This document shows, one piece after another, positions 27,871-35,369 of a DNA stretch of 63,902 nucleotides. The position numbers and the translations under genes are program-made. Numbering within the stretch: the first letter of the stretch is position 1; the number at the start of each line of letters is the position of its first letter. The stretch spans positions 1-63,902 of the forward strand of contig JAFAEX010000260.1 of the NCBI GenBank assembly GCA_023423795.1, in the 5' to 3' direction. The DNA is from Chloroflexota bacterium (GTDB taxonomy: Bacteria > Chloroflexota > Chloroflexia > Thermomicrobiales > UBA6265). The notes under the pieces are model-generated. The model had not been told where the DNA came from. It was given only the letters and a program-made list of their open reading frames with translations, and did not search any database.

Positions 27871-29184
27871 TCAGGCGCGCATCGTGGCGGCGACCGCCTC
27901 GGCCACGGAGAGCATCTCGTCGAAGTCAGCGCGGCTGTGGGCGGTCGAGAACCCGGCGTGGCCCGGAGGCCCGAGCCGGGCGAAGCCGTGGACGTAGACG
28001 CCGCGCTCGGCGCAGCCGCGCACGAACTGGCGGTTCAACTCGTGGCTGTGCCCGAGCGCGTCGGACCACGTCCGCACCGGTTCGGTGATGCCGAAGTAGA
28101 TGCCGAAGCGCGCGCCGCGCCCCTGCACCGTGGCCGGCACCCTTGCGCGGTCGAAGACGGCCTGCAACGCCGCGTAGAACCACTCGCCGGTTTCGTTGAC
28201 CGTTTCGTAAACGCCCGGCCGAGACAGTTCGTCGAGCGTCGCCAGCGCCGCGTGCACGCTGAGCGGATGGCCGGAATACGTCCCGCTGTGGGCGACGCTC
28301 CCCGCCGGCGCGAGGTGGTCCATCAGGTCGGCGCGGCCCGAAACCGTCGCCAGCGGCAGCCCGTTGGCCAGCGCCTTGGCGTGGGTCGTCAGGTCCGGGG
28401 TGACGCCCATCTCCGCCTGCACGCCGCCGAGCGCGGTGCGGAAGCCGGACAGCACCTCGTCGAAGACCAGCACGACGCCGTGTTCGCGGGTCCGCTCGCG
28501 CAGCAGTTCGAGGTATCCCGGCGACGGCAGGATGCAGCCGGCGTTGTAGTGGATCGGTTCGCAGAAGACGGCGGCCAGTTCGTCGCCGTGCTCGCGCATC
28601 ACCCGCTCGAAGGCCTCGGCGTCGTTCCACGGGATCATCAGCACGTCGTCGCCCATGCTGGCCGGCACCCCGCCCGAGGAGGGGACGGTGGCCGGGTCGG
28701 CGGCGAACGGGTCCTCCCGCTTGAACAGCCACGGTTCGGTCAAGCCGTGGAAGTGGCCGTCGAACTTGAGGAAGCGGGTGCGGCCGGTCGCGGCGCGGGC
28801 GATCCGCAGGGCGACCAGCGTCACCTCCGAGCCAACGCTGCTAAAGCGGACCCGCTCGGCGGCTGGGATGATCTCGACCATGCGCGCCGCCAGCCGCTCG
28901 TGGAACGGCGTCTCGGCGGAGCAGATGACGCCGACCTCGACGCCCTCCAGCAACGCGCGCTTCACCGCCGGGTGGTCGTGGCCGAGCATCGTCGCGCCGT
29001 TGGAAAGGTTGAAGTCGATGTAGCGTTTACCGTCCAGCCCGAAGAGGTACGGCCCTTCGCCGCGCGAGATGTAGAGCGGTTCGTCGAGGTACGGGTTGAG
29101 GCGCATCGAGGCCGAGACCCCGCTCGGCATCACCCGCTTCGCCGCGTCGTACAGCCCCGCCGGGGGCGCCTCGGTGTGGCCCAC
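27871..29184 (-). CDS. PLP-dependent class III aminotransferase (GSAM-like)
   Basis: A 437-residue fold-type I enzyme resembling glutamate-1-semialdehyde 2,1-aminomutase. The PLP lysine is Lys270 (THAKALANGLP) and the cofactor-ring aspartate is Asp242 (LVFDEVLSGFR). The N-terminus has GEGPYLFGLDGKRYIDF. It is probably a catabolic aminotransferase or aminomutase rather than HemL, because it heads an import operon away from haem genes. The GTG start follows GGAGGTCAGG. It is first behind the TTGACA-17-TACAGT promoter. Confidence 0.9.
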   Translation of the reverse strand: MGHTEAPPAGLYDAAKRVMPSGVSASMRLNPYLDEPLYISRGEGPYLFGLDGKRYIDFNLSNGATMLGHDHPAVKRALLEGVEVGVICSAETPFHERLAARMVEIIPAAERVRFSSVGSEVTLVALRIARAATGRTRFLKFDGHFHGLTEPWLFKREDPFAADPATVPSSGGVPASMGDDVLMIPWNDAEAFERVMREHGDELAAVFCEPIHYNAGCILPSPGYLELLRERTREHGVVLVFDEVLSGFRTALGGVQAEMGVTPDLTTHAKALANGLPLATVSGRADLMDHLAPAGSVAHSGTYSGHPLSVHAALATLDELSRPGVYETVNETGEWFYAALQAVFDRARVPATVQGRGARFGIYFGITEPVRTWSDALGHSHELNRQFVRGCAERGVYVHGFARLGPPGHAGFSTAHSRADFDEMLSVAEAVAATMRA

Positions 29185-29234
29185 CCTGTCCTGACCTCCA
29201 GCGGGTTTCGCCGCCCGCCGCTATCGCCGATTGG

Positions 29235-29262
29235 TTGAGGATCGTTAGAAATACTGTATGCT
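29235..29262 (+). promoter_or_regulatory. Promoter candidate for the XRE-cupin regulator
   Basis: TTGAGG (29235-29240), a 16-base spacer and TATGCT (29257-29262), about 40 bases before the ATG. It overlaps the stronger opposite-strand promoter, so transcription of the regulator and its presumed target operon would interfere or be jointly controlled. Confidence 0.5.
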
Positions 29263-29281
29263 CGTGCCGAAAGACTGTCAA
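29253..29281 (-). promoter_or_regulatory. Strong promoter for the aminotransferase-importer operon
   Basis: Minus strand TTGACA (29276-29281, full consensus), 17-base spacer, TACAGT (29253-29258, 4 of 6). Start expected near 29246, 62 bases before the GTG at 29184. The near-palindrome ATACTGTAT lies over the -10 and is a plausible operator for the divergent regulator. Confidence 0.7.
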
Positions 29282-29302
29282 CGCATCGCCACGGATTGCA
29301 GC

Positions 29303-29974
29303 ATGGCTAACAGGACGGCATCGGAGCCGGTCGTCGGCGGGGCTGCCGATGGCGACAGCCGGGCGGAGCGGCTCGGCTCGCTCGGCGCGCAGATCCGCGC
29401 CCTGCGGACCGCGCGCGGCATGAGTTCCGTCGCGCTGGCCCGCGCCTGCGGCGTTTCCCCGAGCCTCGTCAGCCAGGTGGAGCGGGCGCTGACCGCCCCG
29501 TCGCTGGAAGTCCTCTGGGCGTTCGCGCGGGCGCTGGACGTCCCGATCGGCACGTTCTTCCAGCAGGACGACGAGCAGCCGGAACCGGATGACGGGGCCG
29601 GTCCGGCGTCCGCGACCGACGCCGCCGGCGGCCTGCCGAAAGCGCAGGTCGTCCGCGCCGACCGCCGCAAGCGGCTCGGGATGACGCCGTCCCTCACCTA
29701 CCAACTCCTCTCGCCCGACCTGCAGCACCGGATCGAACTGGTCTGGGTCGAGTTCGGCCCCGGCGAGGAAGGACCGGTGGAACCCTTCACCCATACCGGC
29801 GAGGAGCAGATGGTCGTCATCTCCGGCGAAATGCACGTCTGGATCGACGGCGAGGAATGGCGGCTCGGCACCGGGGACGCCATCACCTTCGACAGCGCCC
29901 TCCCCCACCGGGCCCTCAACCGCGGCAGCGAACCGGCGGTGATCATCGCCGCCATCTCGCCGCCGTCGTTCTGA
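29303..29974 (+). CDS. XRE-family regulator with C-terminal cupin domain
   Basis: A 223-residue regulator. Residues about 22-80 form an XRE helix-turn-helix (IRALRTARGMSSVALARACG, then SPSLVSQVERA). Residues about 145-220 are a cupin (HTGEEQMVVISGEMHVWIDG, ending LPHRALNRG). Relatives such as PuuR sense amines or amino-acid derivatives. Divergent from the aminotransferase operon with overlapping promoters, it is its likely controller. The ATG at 29303 is preferred; an upstream ATG at 29258 lies within the promoter -10 and would be untranscribed. Confidence 0.9.
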   Translation: MANRTASEPVVGGAADGDSRAERLGSLGAQIRALRTARGMSSVALARACGVSPSLVSQVERALTAPSLEVLWAFARALDVPIGTFFQQDDEQPEPDDGAGPASATDAAGGLPKAQVVRADRRKRLGMTPSLTYQLLSPDLQHRIELVWVEFGPGEEGPVEPFTHTGEEQMVVISGEMHVWIDGEEWRLGTGDAITFDSALPHRALNRGSEPAVIIAAISPPSF

Positions 29975-30078
29975 TCCGGAATCCGGGTGGGTGCCACCGC
30001 CGCTGGCCATGGGCGCCCACCCAGCGCCCGCCGCCGCCGCGAACGGCAGCACCCGGACAGTTTCCGGAAGGTCCATTC

Positions 30079-30333
30079 TTTTGGTATTTATTCGGCGTTT
30101 ATTCGGCGTTTATTCGGCCACGGAACGTCTCGTACGTACGCGATATTGCACACGATTCGGGGTTTATTCGCTCCCCCTCCCGCACCCAGCGCCCGGAGCC
30201 CCGTGCCGGACGCGCCCGCCCCGTTTGCGCCAGGGAGGCTGGGAGGGTTGCCGAAGAAACCCGGATTCCGCATGTTCAAGGGAAAACCGCCGCCGAATAA
30301 ACGGCGAATCAATACCGAATAAATACCGAAAAA
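30079..30333. repeat. MITE-like element E with AT-rich inverted ends
   Basis: Two 36-bp inverted ends (30083-30118 and 30292-30327) match at about 32 of 36 positions. Each is built of three copies of an 11-13 base unit ending TTTATTCGGC. The ends are far more AT-rich than the surroundings. The 173-base interior is GC-rich with no convincing ORF. It lies in the 765-base gene-free stretch 29975-30739. Confidence 0.7.
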
Positions 30334-30412
30334 ACTCGGACATCGTCGCGCCGCCGTCCCGTCCACCCGCGATAACGGTTCCAGGCCAATCGGCCGGATT
30401 TCGTTTGAGTCT

Positions 30413-30582
30413 TGCGAAATCCGGCTGCTCGGTGCGGCGCCCCGTTCGACGTTCGTAGGGGAGGGACCTGTCCCCTCCCGTGCCCGAAGTTGCGTACGGA
30501 CGAGGGAGGGCATAGGTCCCTCCCCTACGAACGCACGGCGTCACGGGCGGGCGAAACCGCAGCGGACAGCCGGATTCCGTAT
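30413..30582. repeat. MITE-like element A, copy 2 (inverted)
   Basis: A 170-bp inverted copy of 3551-3721. Homology runs from the end TGCGAAATCCGGCTG through the CGTAGGGGAGGG inverted repeat (30450-30533) and a conserved GTTTCGCCCGCCCGTGACGCC-like segment to the other end CAGCCGGATTCCGTAT. A fragment of a further copy end, GGCCGGATTTCGTTTGAGTC, abuts it at 30392-30411, giving a head-to-head hairpin. Confidence 0.75.
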
Positions 30583-30630
30583 TCGTAGTGCCATGTGCTG
30601 CATGCGGATGGTCGTTCCGGTTGGTCCATC

Positions 30631-30669
30631 GAAAACGGGGCCGCCGGTCGTCGGTCCCGGCGGCCCCGT
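30631..30669 (-). terminator. Intrinsic terminator of the iron-binding-protein gene
   Basis: On the minus strand a perfect 13-bp stem (30657-30669 with 30635-30647, ACGGGGCCGCCGG), a nine-base loop, then TTTTC. It lies 71 bases past the stop at 30740. Confidence 0.75.
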
Positions 30670-30739
30670 CTCGCGTTCACCTGATCCCGAGCGAACTGCC
30701 CGATCGCGCGGCACGGAGCGCTCCGCACGTCGCCTGGCG

Positions 30740-31732
30740 CTACTCGCCGGCCTGCGCGAACGCGGCCTCGATGTCGTCGAGGATGCGCTGCGCGGCGATC
30801 GGGCCGGCGGCGCTGCTCCAGAGCGACCCGTTGACCACGGCGACCTTGCCGGCCTCGGCCGCCCGCAACTGCTGGAACGCCGGTTCGGCGGAAACCGCTT
30901 CGTAGGCCGCCGCGCCGTCCTCGTTGAACGTCGCGATGAACAGCCAGTCGGTATCGACCTCGGAGAGGTTCTCCAGGCTCAGCACGTCGGTGTGGCCGCC
31001 GTCGAAGCCCTGCGCGATCGCCGGCGGGTTCAGGCCGAGGCGGGCGAGCATGACCGGGCCGATCAACTGCTCGGACATGACCACCGGGCCCTGCTCCATC
31101 CAGCGGACGACCGCCGCGGTCTCGCCGGCCGGTTCGCCGACCGCCTCGGCGACCTCGGCCACTCGCGCCTCGACGTCGGCCAGGGCCTGCTCCATCTCGG
31201 CGCTCTTGCCGAGCGCGTGGCCGTAGATCAGCGCCTCGTACTCCCAGAACTGCAGGCCCTCCGGCCCGTCGAACGGGACGGTCAGCGGCACGATCGTCGG
31301 CGCGATCTGGCTCAGCGTCTTCCACGTTTCCTCGTCGGCCCACGAGGTCAGGATCAGGTCCGGCTCCAGCGCGACGACGGCTTCCAGGTTCGGCTCCGAC
31401 ACCGCGCCGGCGATGGCGATGCCCGGAACCTCGTCGGCGACATAGGCCGCGACCTGGTCGCTGCCGCGCGTCGAGGTCGCGCCCACCGGCACGACGCCGA
31501 CCGCGACCGCCGAATCCAGCGGGATGTCGCCGAAGACCACGACCCGCTCCGGGTTCTCCGGCACCGTCACATCACCGTATTCGGTGGGGACGACGCCGGG
31601 CGCCAGGTCCGCCACCGAGAAGGCATCCGGCGTGGCGTCCTGCGCGGCGACGGCGGCGCCGCCGACCATGCCGGTCAGCAGCATCCCCGACAACGCGGCG
31701 GACCTGACGTTCGCGAGCAACCCTGATCCCAT
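30740..31732 (-). CDS. Iron-siderophore ABC transporter substrate-binding protein
   Basis: A 330-residue FecB/FepB-type periplasmic-binding protein. A Sec signal peptide (residues 1-35, core SGMLLTGMVGGAAVAAQDATP) is followed by NPERVVVFGDIPLDSAVAVG and EAVVALEPDLILTSW, the standard TroA-fold pattern for siderophore binding. There is no lipobox. The ATG at 31732 follows GGAGGGAGG. It is transcribed as its own unit from the promoter at 31890-31918, downstream of the ATPase gene on the same strand, and ends at an intrinsic terminator. Confidence 0.92.
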   Translation of the reverse strand: MGSGLLANVRSAALSGMLLTGMVGGAAVAAQDATPDAFSVADLAPGVVPTEYGDVTVPENPERVVVFGDIPLDSAVAVGVVPVGATSTRGSDQVAAYVADEVPGIAIAGAVSEPNLEAVVALEPDLILTSWADEETWKTLSQIAPTIVPLTVPFDGPEGLQFWEYEALIYGHALGKSAEMEQALADVEARVAEVAEAVGEPAGETAAVVRWMEQGPVVMSEQLIGPVMLARLGLNPPAIAQGFDGGHTDVLSLENLSEVDTDWLFIATFNEDGAAAYEAVSAEPAFQQLRAAEAGKVAVVNGSLWSSAAGPIAAQRILDDIEAAFAQAGE

Positions 31733-31861
31733 CGGCTCCTCCCTCCACTCGATGCGGGTGGCACGGCAAGGCCGGCGGCGCCACGTACGGCGTCGCCCAT
31801 GCCGCGCCGTCCGGGCCGGCGGGCCTCCCCGCGCGTCCACGGCCCTGCCCCGGCGCTCATA

Positions 31862-31880
31862 TCCGACTCATTTAGTCGGA
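31862..31880. promoter_or_regulatory. IscR type 1-like operator of the iron-binding-protein gene
   Basis: Perfect inverted repeat TCCGACT-CATTT-AGTCGGA. The GACT-N5-AGTC core with its flanks resembles the type 1 site of the Rrf2-family Fe-S sensor IscR. It covers about +3 to +21 of the predicted transcript, where a bound protein would block initiation. Confidence 0.6.
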
Positions 31881-31889
31881 ATTCGCAGT

Positions 31890-31918
31890 ACCCTACGGAC
31901 CCGCCGACGCACTGTCAA
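31890..31918 (-). promoter_or_regulatory. Promoter of the iron-binding-protein gene
   Basis: Minus strand TTGACA (31913-31918, full consensus), 17-base spacer, TAGGGT (31890-31895). Transcription should start near 31883. It overlaps the end of the preceding ATPase gene, so the binding protein gets separate control. Confidence 0.7.
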
Positions 31919-32798
31919 GGGGAGCGCGGTGGCCGTGCCCGGAGCCGTTCGCCCCGGCGCGGTTCGGCAGCGAAACGGCGGCGATCAGCGGCGTGCCGGT
32001 GACGGGGTCGGCGACGAGGGTGCAGTCCACGCCGTAGAGGGCGCGCACCAGCGACCGGGTCATCACCCCGACCGGCGGACCCTCGGCGACGATCCGCCCG
32101 TCGAGCATGGCGATCAGGTGGTCAGCGTAGCGGCAGGCGCTGGCGAGGTCGTGGACGACCATCGCGATGGTGCGCCCGCCGGCCGCCAGCGATCGGATGA
32201 GATCGAAGACCTCTACTTGGTGCCCGAGGTCGAGCGCGGCGGTCGGCTCGTCCAGCAGCAGCACGGGCGCCGCCTGCGCGATGACCATCGCGATCCATGC
32301 CCGCTGGCGCTGGCCGCCGGAAAGGGTTTCGAGCGGGCGGTCCACGAGGTCGGCGATGTCGGCCGCGGCGATGGCCGCCTCGACGGCGGCCTGGTCCTCG
32401 GCCGACCACTGGCGCAGCAATCCCTGATGCGGGTGGCGGCCGAACCGGACGAGGTCGAGCACGGTCAGCCCGTCCGGCGCGGTCGCCGACTGCGGCAACA
32501 ACCCGAGCCGCAGGGCGGCTTCGCGCGGCGACAGGCTGGCTAGCAGCGCGCCGTCGATCGTCACCGTGCCGGCCGCGAGCGGGTGGAGCCGCGCCAACCC
32601 GGCCAGCAGCGTCGATTTGCCGCAGCCGTTCGGCCCGACGATGGCGGTCACCTTACCCGGCGGCAGCCGCACCGACAGGTTCTCGATCACCGGGCGCGCG
32701 CCGTAGGCGAGGCGGAGGCCGTCGCCGCGCACGTCGGGCGGGCCGCCCGCTGGCGGCATGGCGACCGGCGCGACGGGCGGCGGGGCGGTTCTGATCAC
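31893..32798 (-). CDS. Iron-siderophore ABC transporter ATPase (FecE type)
   Basis: A 301-residue ATPase with Walker A GPNGCGKST (about residues 55-63), signature LSGGQRQRAWIAM and Walker B LLLDEPTAALDLGHQ, the FecE/FhuC form. The C-terminus has GVMTRSLVRALYGVDC. GTG at 32798 overlaps the permease stop (GTGA) and has CGGAGG five bases upstream. It completes the importer with the two FecCD permeases and the separately transcribed binding protein. Confidence 0.92.
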   Translation of the reverse strand: MIRTAPPPVAPVAMPPAGGPPDVRGDGLRLAYGARPVIENLSVRLPPGKVTAIVGPNGCGKSTLLAGLARLHPLAAGTVTIDGALLASLSPREAALRLGLLPQSATAPDGLTVLDLVRFGRHPHQGLLRQWSAEDQAAVEAAIAAADIADLVDRPLETLSGGQRQRAWIAMVIAQAAPVLLLDEPTAALDLGHQVEVFDLIRSLAAGGRTIAMVVHDLASACRYADHLIAMLDGRIVAEGPPVGVMTRSLVRALYGVDCTLVADPVTGTPLIAAVSLPNRAGANGSGHGHRAPLDSASAGP

Positions 32799-33874
32799 GG
32801 CATCCTCCGGGACGGGGCGCGGACCAGCACCCACAACAGGTACGGCCCGCCGACGACAGAGGCGACGACACCCACCGGCACCTCGATCGGCGACATGAGC
32901 GTCCGGCCGGCGAGGTCGGCGACGAGGACGAACAGCGCCCCGGCCAGCGCGGCGCCGACGATGGGGACGACACGCGCTCCGGCCAGCCGCCGCGCCGCCT
33001 CCGGCGCGACGAAGGCGATCATCCCCACCGGCCCGGCGACGGCGATTGCCAGCGAAGCCGCCACCACCGCCACGCCGATCGCGCCGGCGCGAACCGGTTT
33101 CACGCGCACGCCGAGGCCCTGCGCGACGGCGTCCGGCAGCCGCATCAACGAGAGTTCGCGCGCCAGCGCGAACCCAAGCGGCAGGCACAGCGCCAACCCG
33201 GCGAGCAGCAGCAGGACCGGACCGCTCGGCCTCGCGTTGAGGCTGCCGACGGTCCACGGATAGGCGGCGTTTGCCGAATCAATGGGCGCGCGGGCGAGCA
33301 TGAGGTTGGTCACGGAACCGAACACCTGCCCGACGCCGATGCCGACCACGATGAAGCGGTACCCGCGATCCCCTGCCCCGCCGGCGAGTGCGAAGGCGAG
33401 CGCCGCGGCGACGGCCGCCCCGGCGAGCGACATCATCGAGGGCGCCATCGAGGTCGAGGCGGCGATGACGGAGGCGACGGCGAACGCGGTCGCACCGCTG
33501 GCGATGCCGGTGGTGTCCGGCGTCGCCAGCCGGTTGCGGGCGAGGGTTTGCAGCAGGCAACCGCTCATCCCCAGCGCGAGGCCGACGAGGATGCCCGCCT
33601 CGGCCCGGAACAGCCGGAGTTTGCGAACGACGAACACGTCCTTCGAATCGCCGAACCCGGCCAGCGCCAGCAACGCGGCCAGCGGGTCGATCCCCGCCGA
33701 TCCGAACGCCAGTGACGCGCCAAGCGCGACGGCCAGCGCGACGACGAGGACGGCGACCGCCAGCACCGACCGCACCGACACGAGCACGGTCCAGCGGCCC
33801 AGCCCGATCCGCCGGAAACCCGTCGGCACGCCGGCCGCGCGCCATGCCGGATGGTTCGCCCCGATCGCGCTCAC
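32795..33874 (-). CDS. Iron-siderophore ABC transporter permease (FecD type)
   Basis: A 359-residue FecCD-family permease with about nine to ten membrane helices and family motifs RLFRAEAGILVGLALGMSG, NRLATPDTTGIASG and AFVAPEAARRLAG near the end. GTG at 33874 overlaps the previous permease stop by four bases, so the two permeases are co-translated and should form a heterodimer. Confidence 0.92.
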   Translation of the reverse strand: MSAIGANHPAWRAAGVPTGFRRIGLGRWTVLVSVRSVLAVAVLVVALAVALGASLAFGSAGIDPLAALLALAGFGDSKDVFVVRKLRLFRAEAGILVGLALGMSGCLLQTLARNRLATPDTTGIASGATAFAVASVIAASTSMAPSMMSLAGAAVAAALAFALAGGAGDRGYRFIVVGIGVGQVFGSVTNLMLARAPIDSANAAYPWTVGSLNARPSGPVLLLLAGLALCLPLGFALARELSLMRLPDAVAQGLGVRVKPVRAGAIGVAVVAASLAIAVAGPVGMIAFVAPEAARRLAGARVVPIVGAALAGALFVLVADLAGRTLMSPIEVPVGVVASVVGGPYLLWVLVRAPSRRMP

Positions 33875-34965
33875 AGCGTCGGCACCCGCCGCGCCCGGAC
33901 GACGGCGACCAGCACCGGCGCGCCGACGAACGCGGTCACGACGCCGAGAGGCAGTTCCGACGGGCGCACCAGCAACCGCGCCAGCACGTCGGCGGTCAGC
34001 ACCAGCACCGGCCCCAGCAGCGCGCTCACGACCAGCGCCCGGCGCGGGTCCGGCCCGACCAGCGCGCGGGCGGCGAACGGCGCGACCAGCCCAACGAAGG
34101 CGATCGGCCCGGCGGCGGCGGTCGCTCCGCCGACCAGGAATGCGACGCCGGTCATCGCAACCACCCGGACCAGCCGTGGGCGGTGTCCCAACCCGGTTGC
34201 CACCCGCTCGCCCAGCGCCAGCGCCGCCAGCGGTCGCGCGACGGAGCCGACCAGCACCAATCCGAGCGCGATGGCGGGCAGGACGGCCACGGTCTCCCCC
34301 ATCGAGCGCCCGGCGAGCGCCCCGATGGTCCAGAAGCGGAGTTCGTCCGCCGTGCGCTGGTTGCCGAGCAGCAGCAGCGAGGTCGTCGCGCCGAGCATGC
34401 CGCTCAGCGCTGCCCCGGCGAGGATCAGGCGCAAGGGGTCTTCGCCGTCGCCCTGAACCCGCGCCACCAGCAGCGCGATGCCGCAGCCGGCCAGCGCGCC
34501 CACGACGGCGACCCACACCCCGAGCGTGAGCGTACTGGCCCCGAAATGGATCGCCAGCACGACGGCGAACGCCGCGCCCGCGCTGATCCCCAGCAACCCC
34601 GGTTCGGCCAGCGGATTCCGCACGGCCGACTGCAATACGACACCCGCTATCCCGAGGGCAAGACCGACGATCAACCCGGCGACCGTGCGCGGCAGGCGCA
34701 GGTCGCGCACGACCGTTTGCGCCCAATCGTCGCCGCCGCCGGCCAGCACCGCCAGCGCTTCGCCGGGGCCGACCCGGTTCGCCCCGATCCCCGCCCCGAT
34801 TGCGAGGCTGAGAAACACGGCAACGACGACGCCGAGCGCGGCCAGTCCCAGCACCCGCGCCTGGCCAGCGCGCCGACGCGGAACCCGGCCCGCATCGCCG
34901 GCCGGCTTCGGCCCGCCGCGCGGCAGGTTCGCGGGCATCGCGCGTTGTCCGGGAAGCGTGGCCAT
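33871..34965 (-). CDS. Iron-siderophore ABC transporter permease (FecC type)
   Basis: A 364-residue FecCD-family permease with many hydrophobic helices and the motifs LRLPRTVAGLIVGLALGIAG, NPLAEPGLLGISAG and GLVAPFAARALVG. It leads the iron operon behind the promoter at 35041-35070. ATG 34965 is preferred because GGGGGAA lies just upstream; GTG 34983 is an alternative. Confidence 0.92.
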   Translation of the reverse strand: MATLPGQRAMPANLPRGGPKPAGDAGRVPRRRAGQARVLGLAALGVVVAVFLSLAIGAGIGANRVGPGEALAVLAGGGDDWAQTVVRDLRLPRTVAGLIVGLALGIAGVVLQSAVRNPLAEPGLLGISAGAAFAVVLAIHFGASTLTLGVWVAVVGALAGCGIALLVARVQGDGEDPLRLILAGAALSGMLGATTSLLLLGNQRTADELRFWTIGALAGRSMGETVAVLPAIALGLVLVGSVARPLAALALGERVATGLGHRPRLVRVVAMTGVAFLVGGATAAAGPIAFVGLVAPFAARALVGPDPRRALVVSALLGPVLVLTADVLARLLVRPSELPLGVVTAFVGAPVLVAVVRARRVPTL

Positions 34966-35014
34966 CGCACCGTTCCCCCACACCCGGCGTGCGGCGACCG
35001 TTCGCCGAATCGAA

Positions 35015-35036
35015 ATCCGACATCCATAGTCAGGAT
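35015..35036. promoter_or_regulatory. IscR type 1-like operator of the iron permease operon
   Basis: ATCCGACATCCATAGTCAGGAT, an imperfect relative of the operator at 31862-31880: the same GAC(T/A)-N5-AGTC core and outer arms. It lies over the predicted transcription start, as in the other unit. Confidence 0.55.
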
Positions 35037-35040
35037 TCCG

Positions 35041-35070
35041 AGTCTATGGGCGACTCCTGCGGATCGTCAA
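35041..35070 (-). promoter_or_regulatory. Promoter of the iron permease-ATPase operon
   Basis: Minus strand TTGACG (35065-35070), 18-base spacer, TAGACT (35041-35046). Start expected near 35034. The layout mirrors the promoter of the binding-protein unit. The rest of the 404-base gap 34966-35369 holds only a degenerate family B copy. Confidence 0.6.
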
Positions 35071-35205
35071 TCGCCGGGCGCGACGGTCGAAGCAACCGTG
35101 CCCGGCCCGAACTGGAGGCTTGGGCTGCATTCCACGACCACCCGCACCGTCATTGTGCGCCCCGCCCGCCATCCCGAGCGCCCCAACCGACATCGGACGC
35201 CCTGT

Positions 35206-35258
35206 CCGTCATCCCGAGCCTGTCGAGGGGTGACGGGTTAGGGCACTCGGGATGACGG
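35206..35258. repeat. Family B palindrome, collapsed copy
   Basis: CCGTCATCCCGAG and CTCGGGATGACGG face each other across a 27-base, rearranged centre, upstream of the SDR gene. Confidence 0.6.
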
Positions 35259-35369
35259 GCTGGAAGTCACCGACGACCGACAAACTCAGGCGGCGGCAAT
35301 CGCGCGGCGCAGCGCGGTCGGGCACCATGCCGACAGCAGACACGCACGGATGCAGCACGGAGGGAGCGC

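Noticed and set aside
27871..29184. HemL (tetrapyrrole glutamate-1-semialdehyde aminomutase)
   Set aside because: The fold and PLP motifs fit, but the operon is an import and hydrolase cluster with no haem genes, so I kept the general aminotransferase call.
30079..30333. Iteron-like plasmid or chromosomal replication origin
   Set aside because: The repeats are only at two inverted ends, and no DnaA-box cluster, rep gene or partition gene is nearby, so a MITE-like element fits better.
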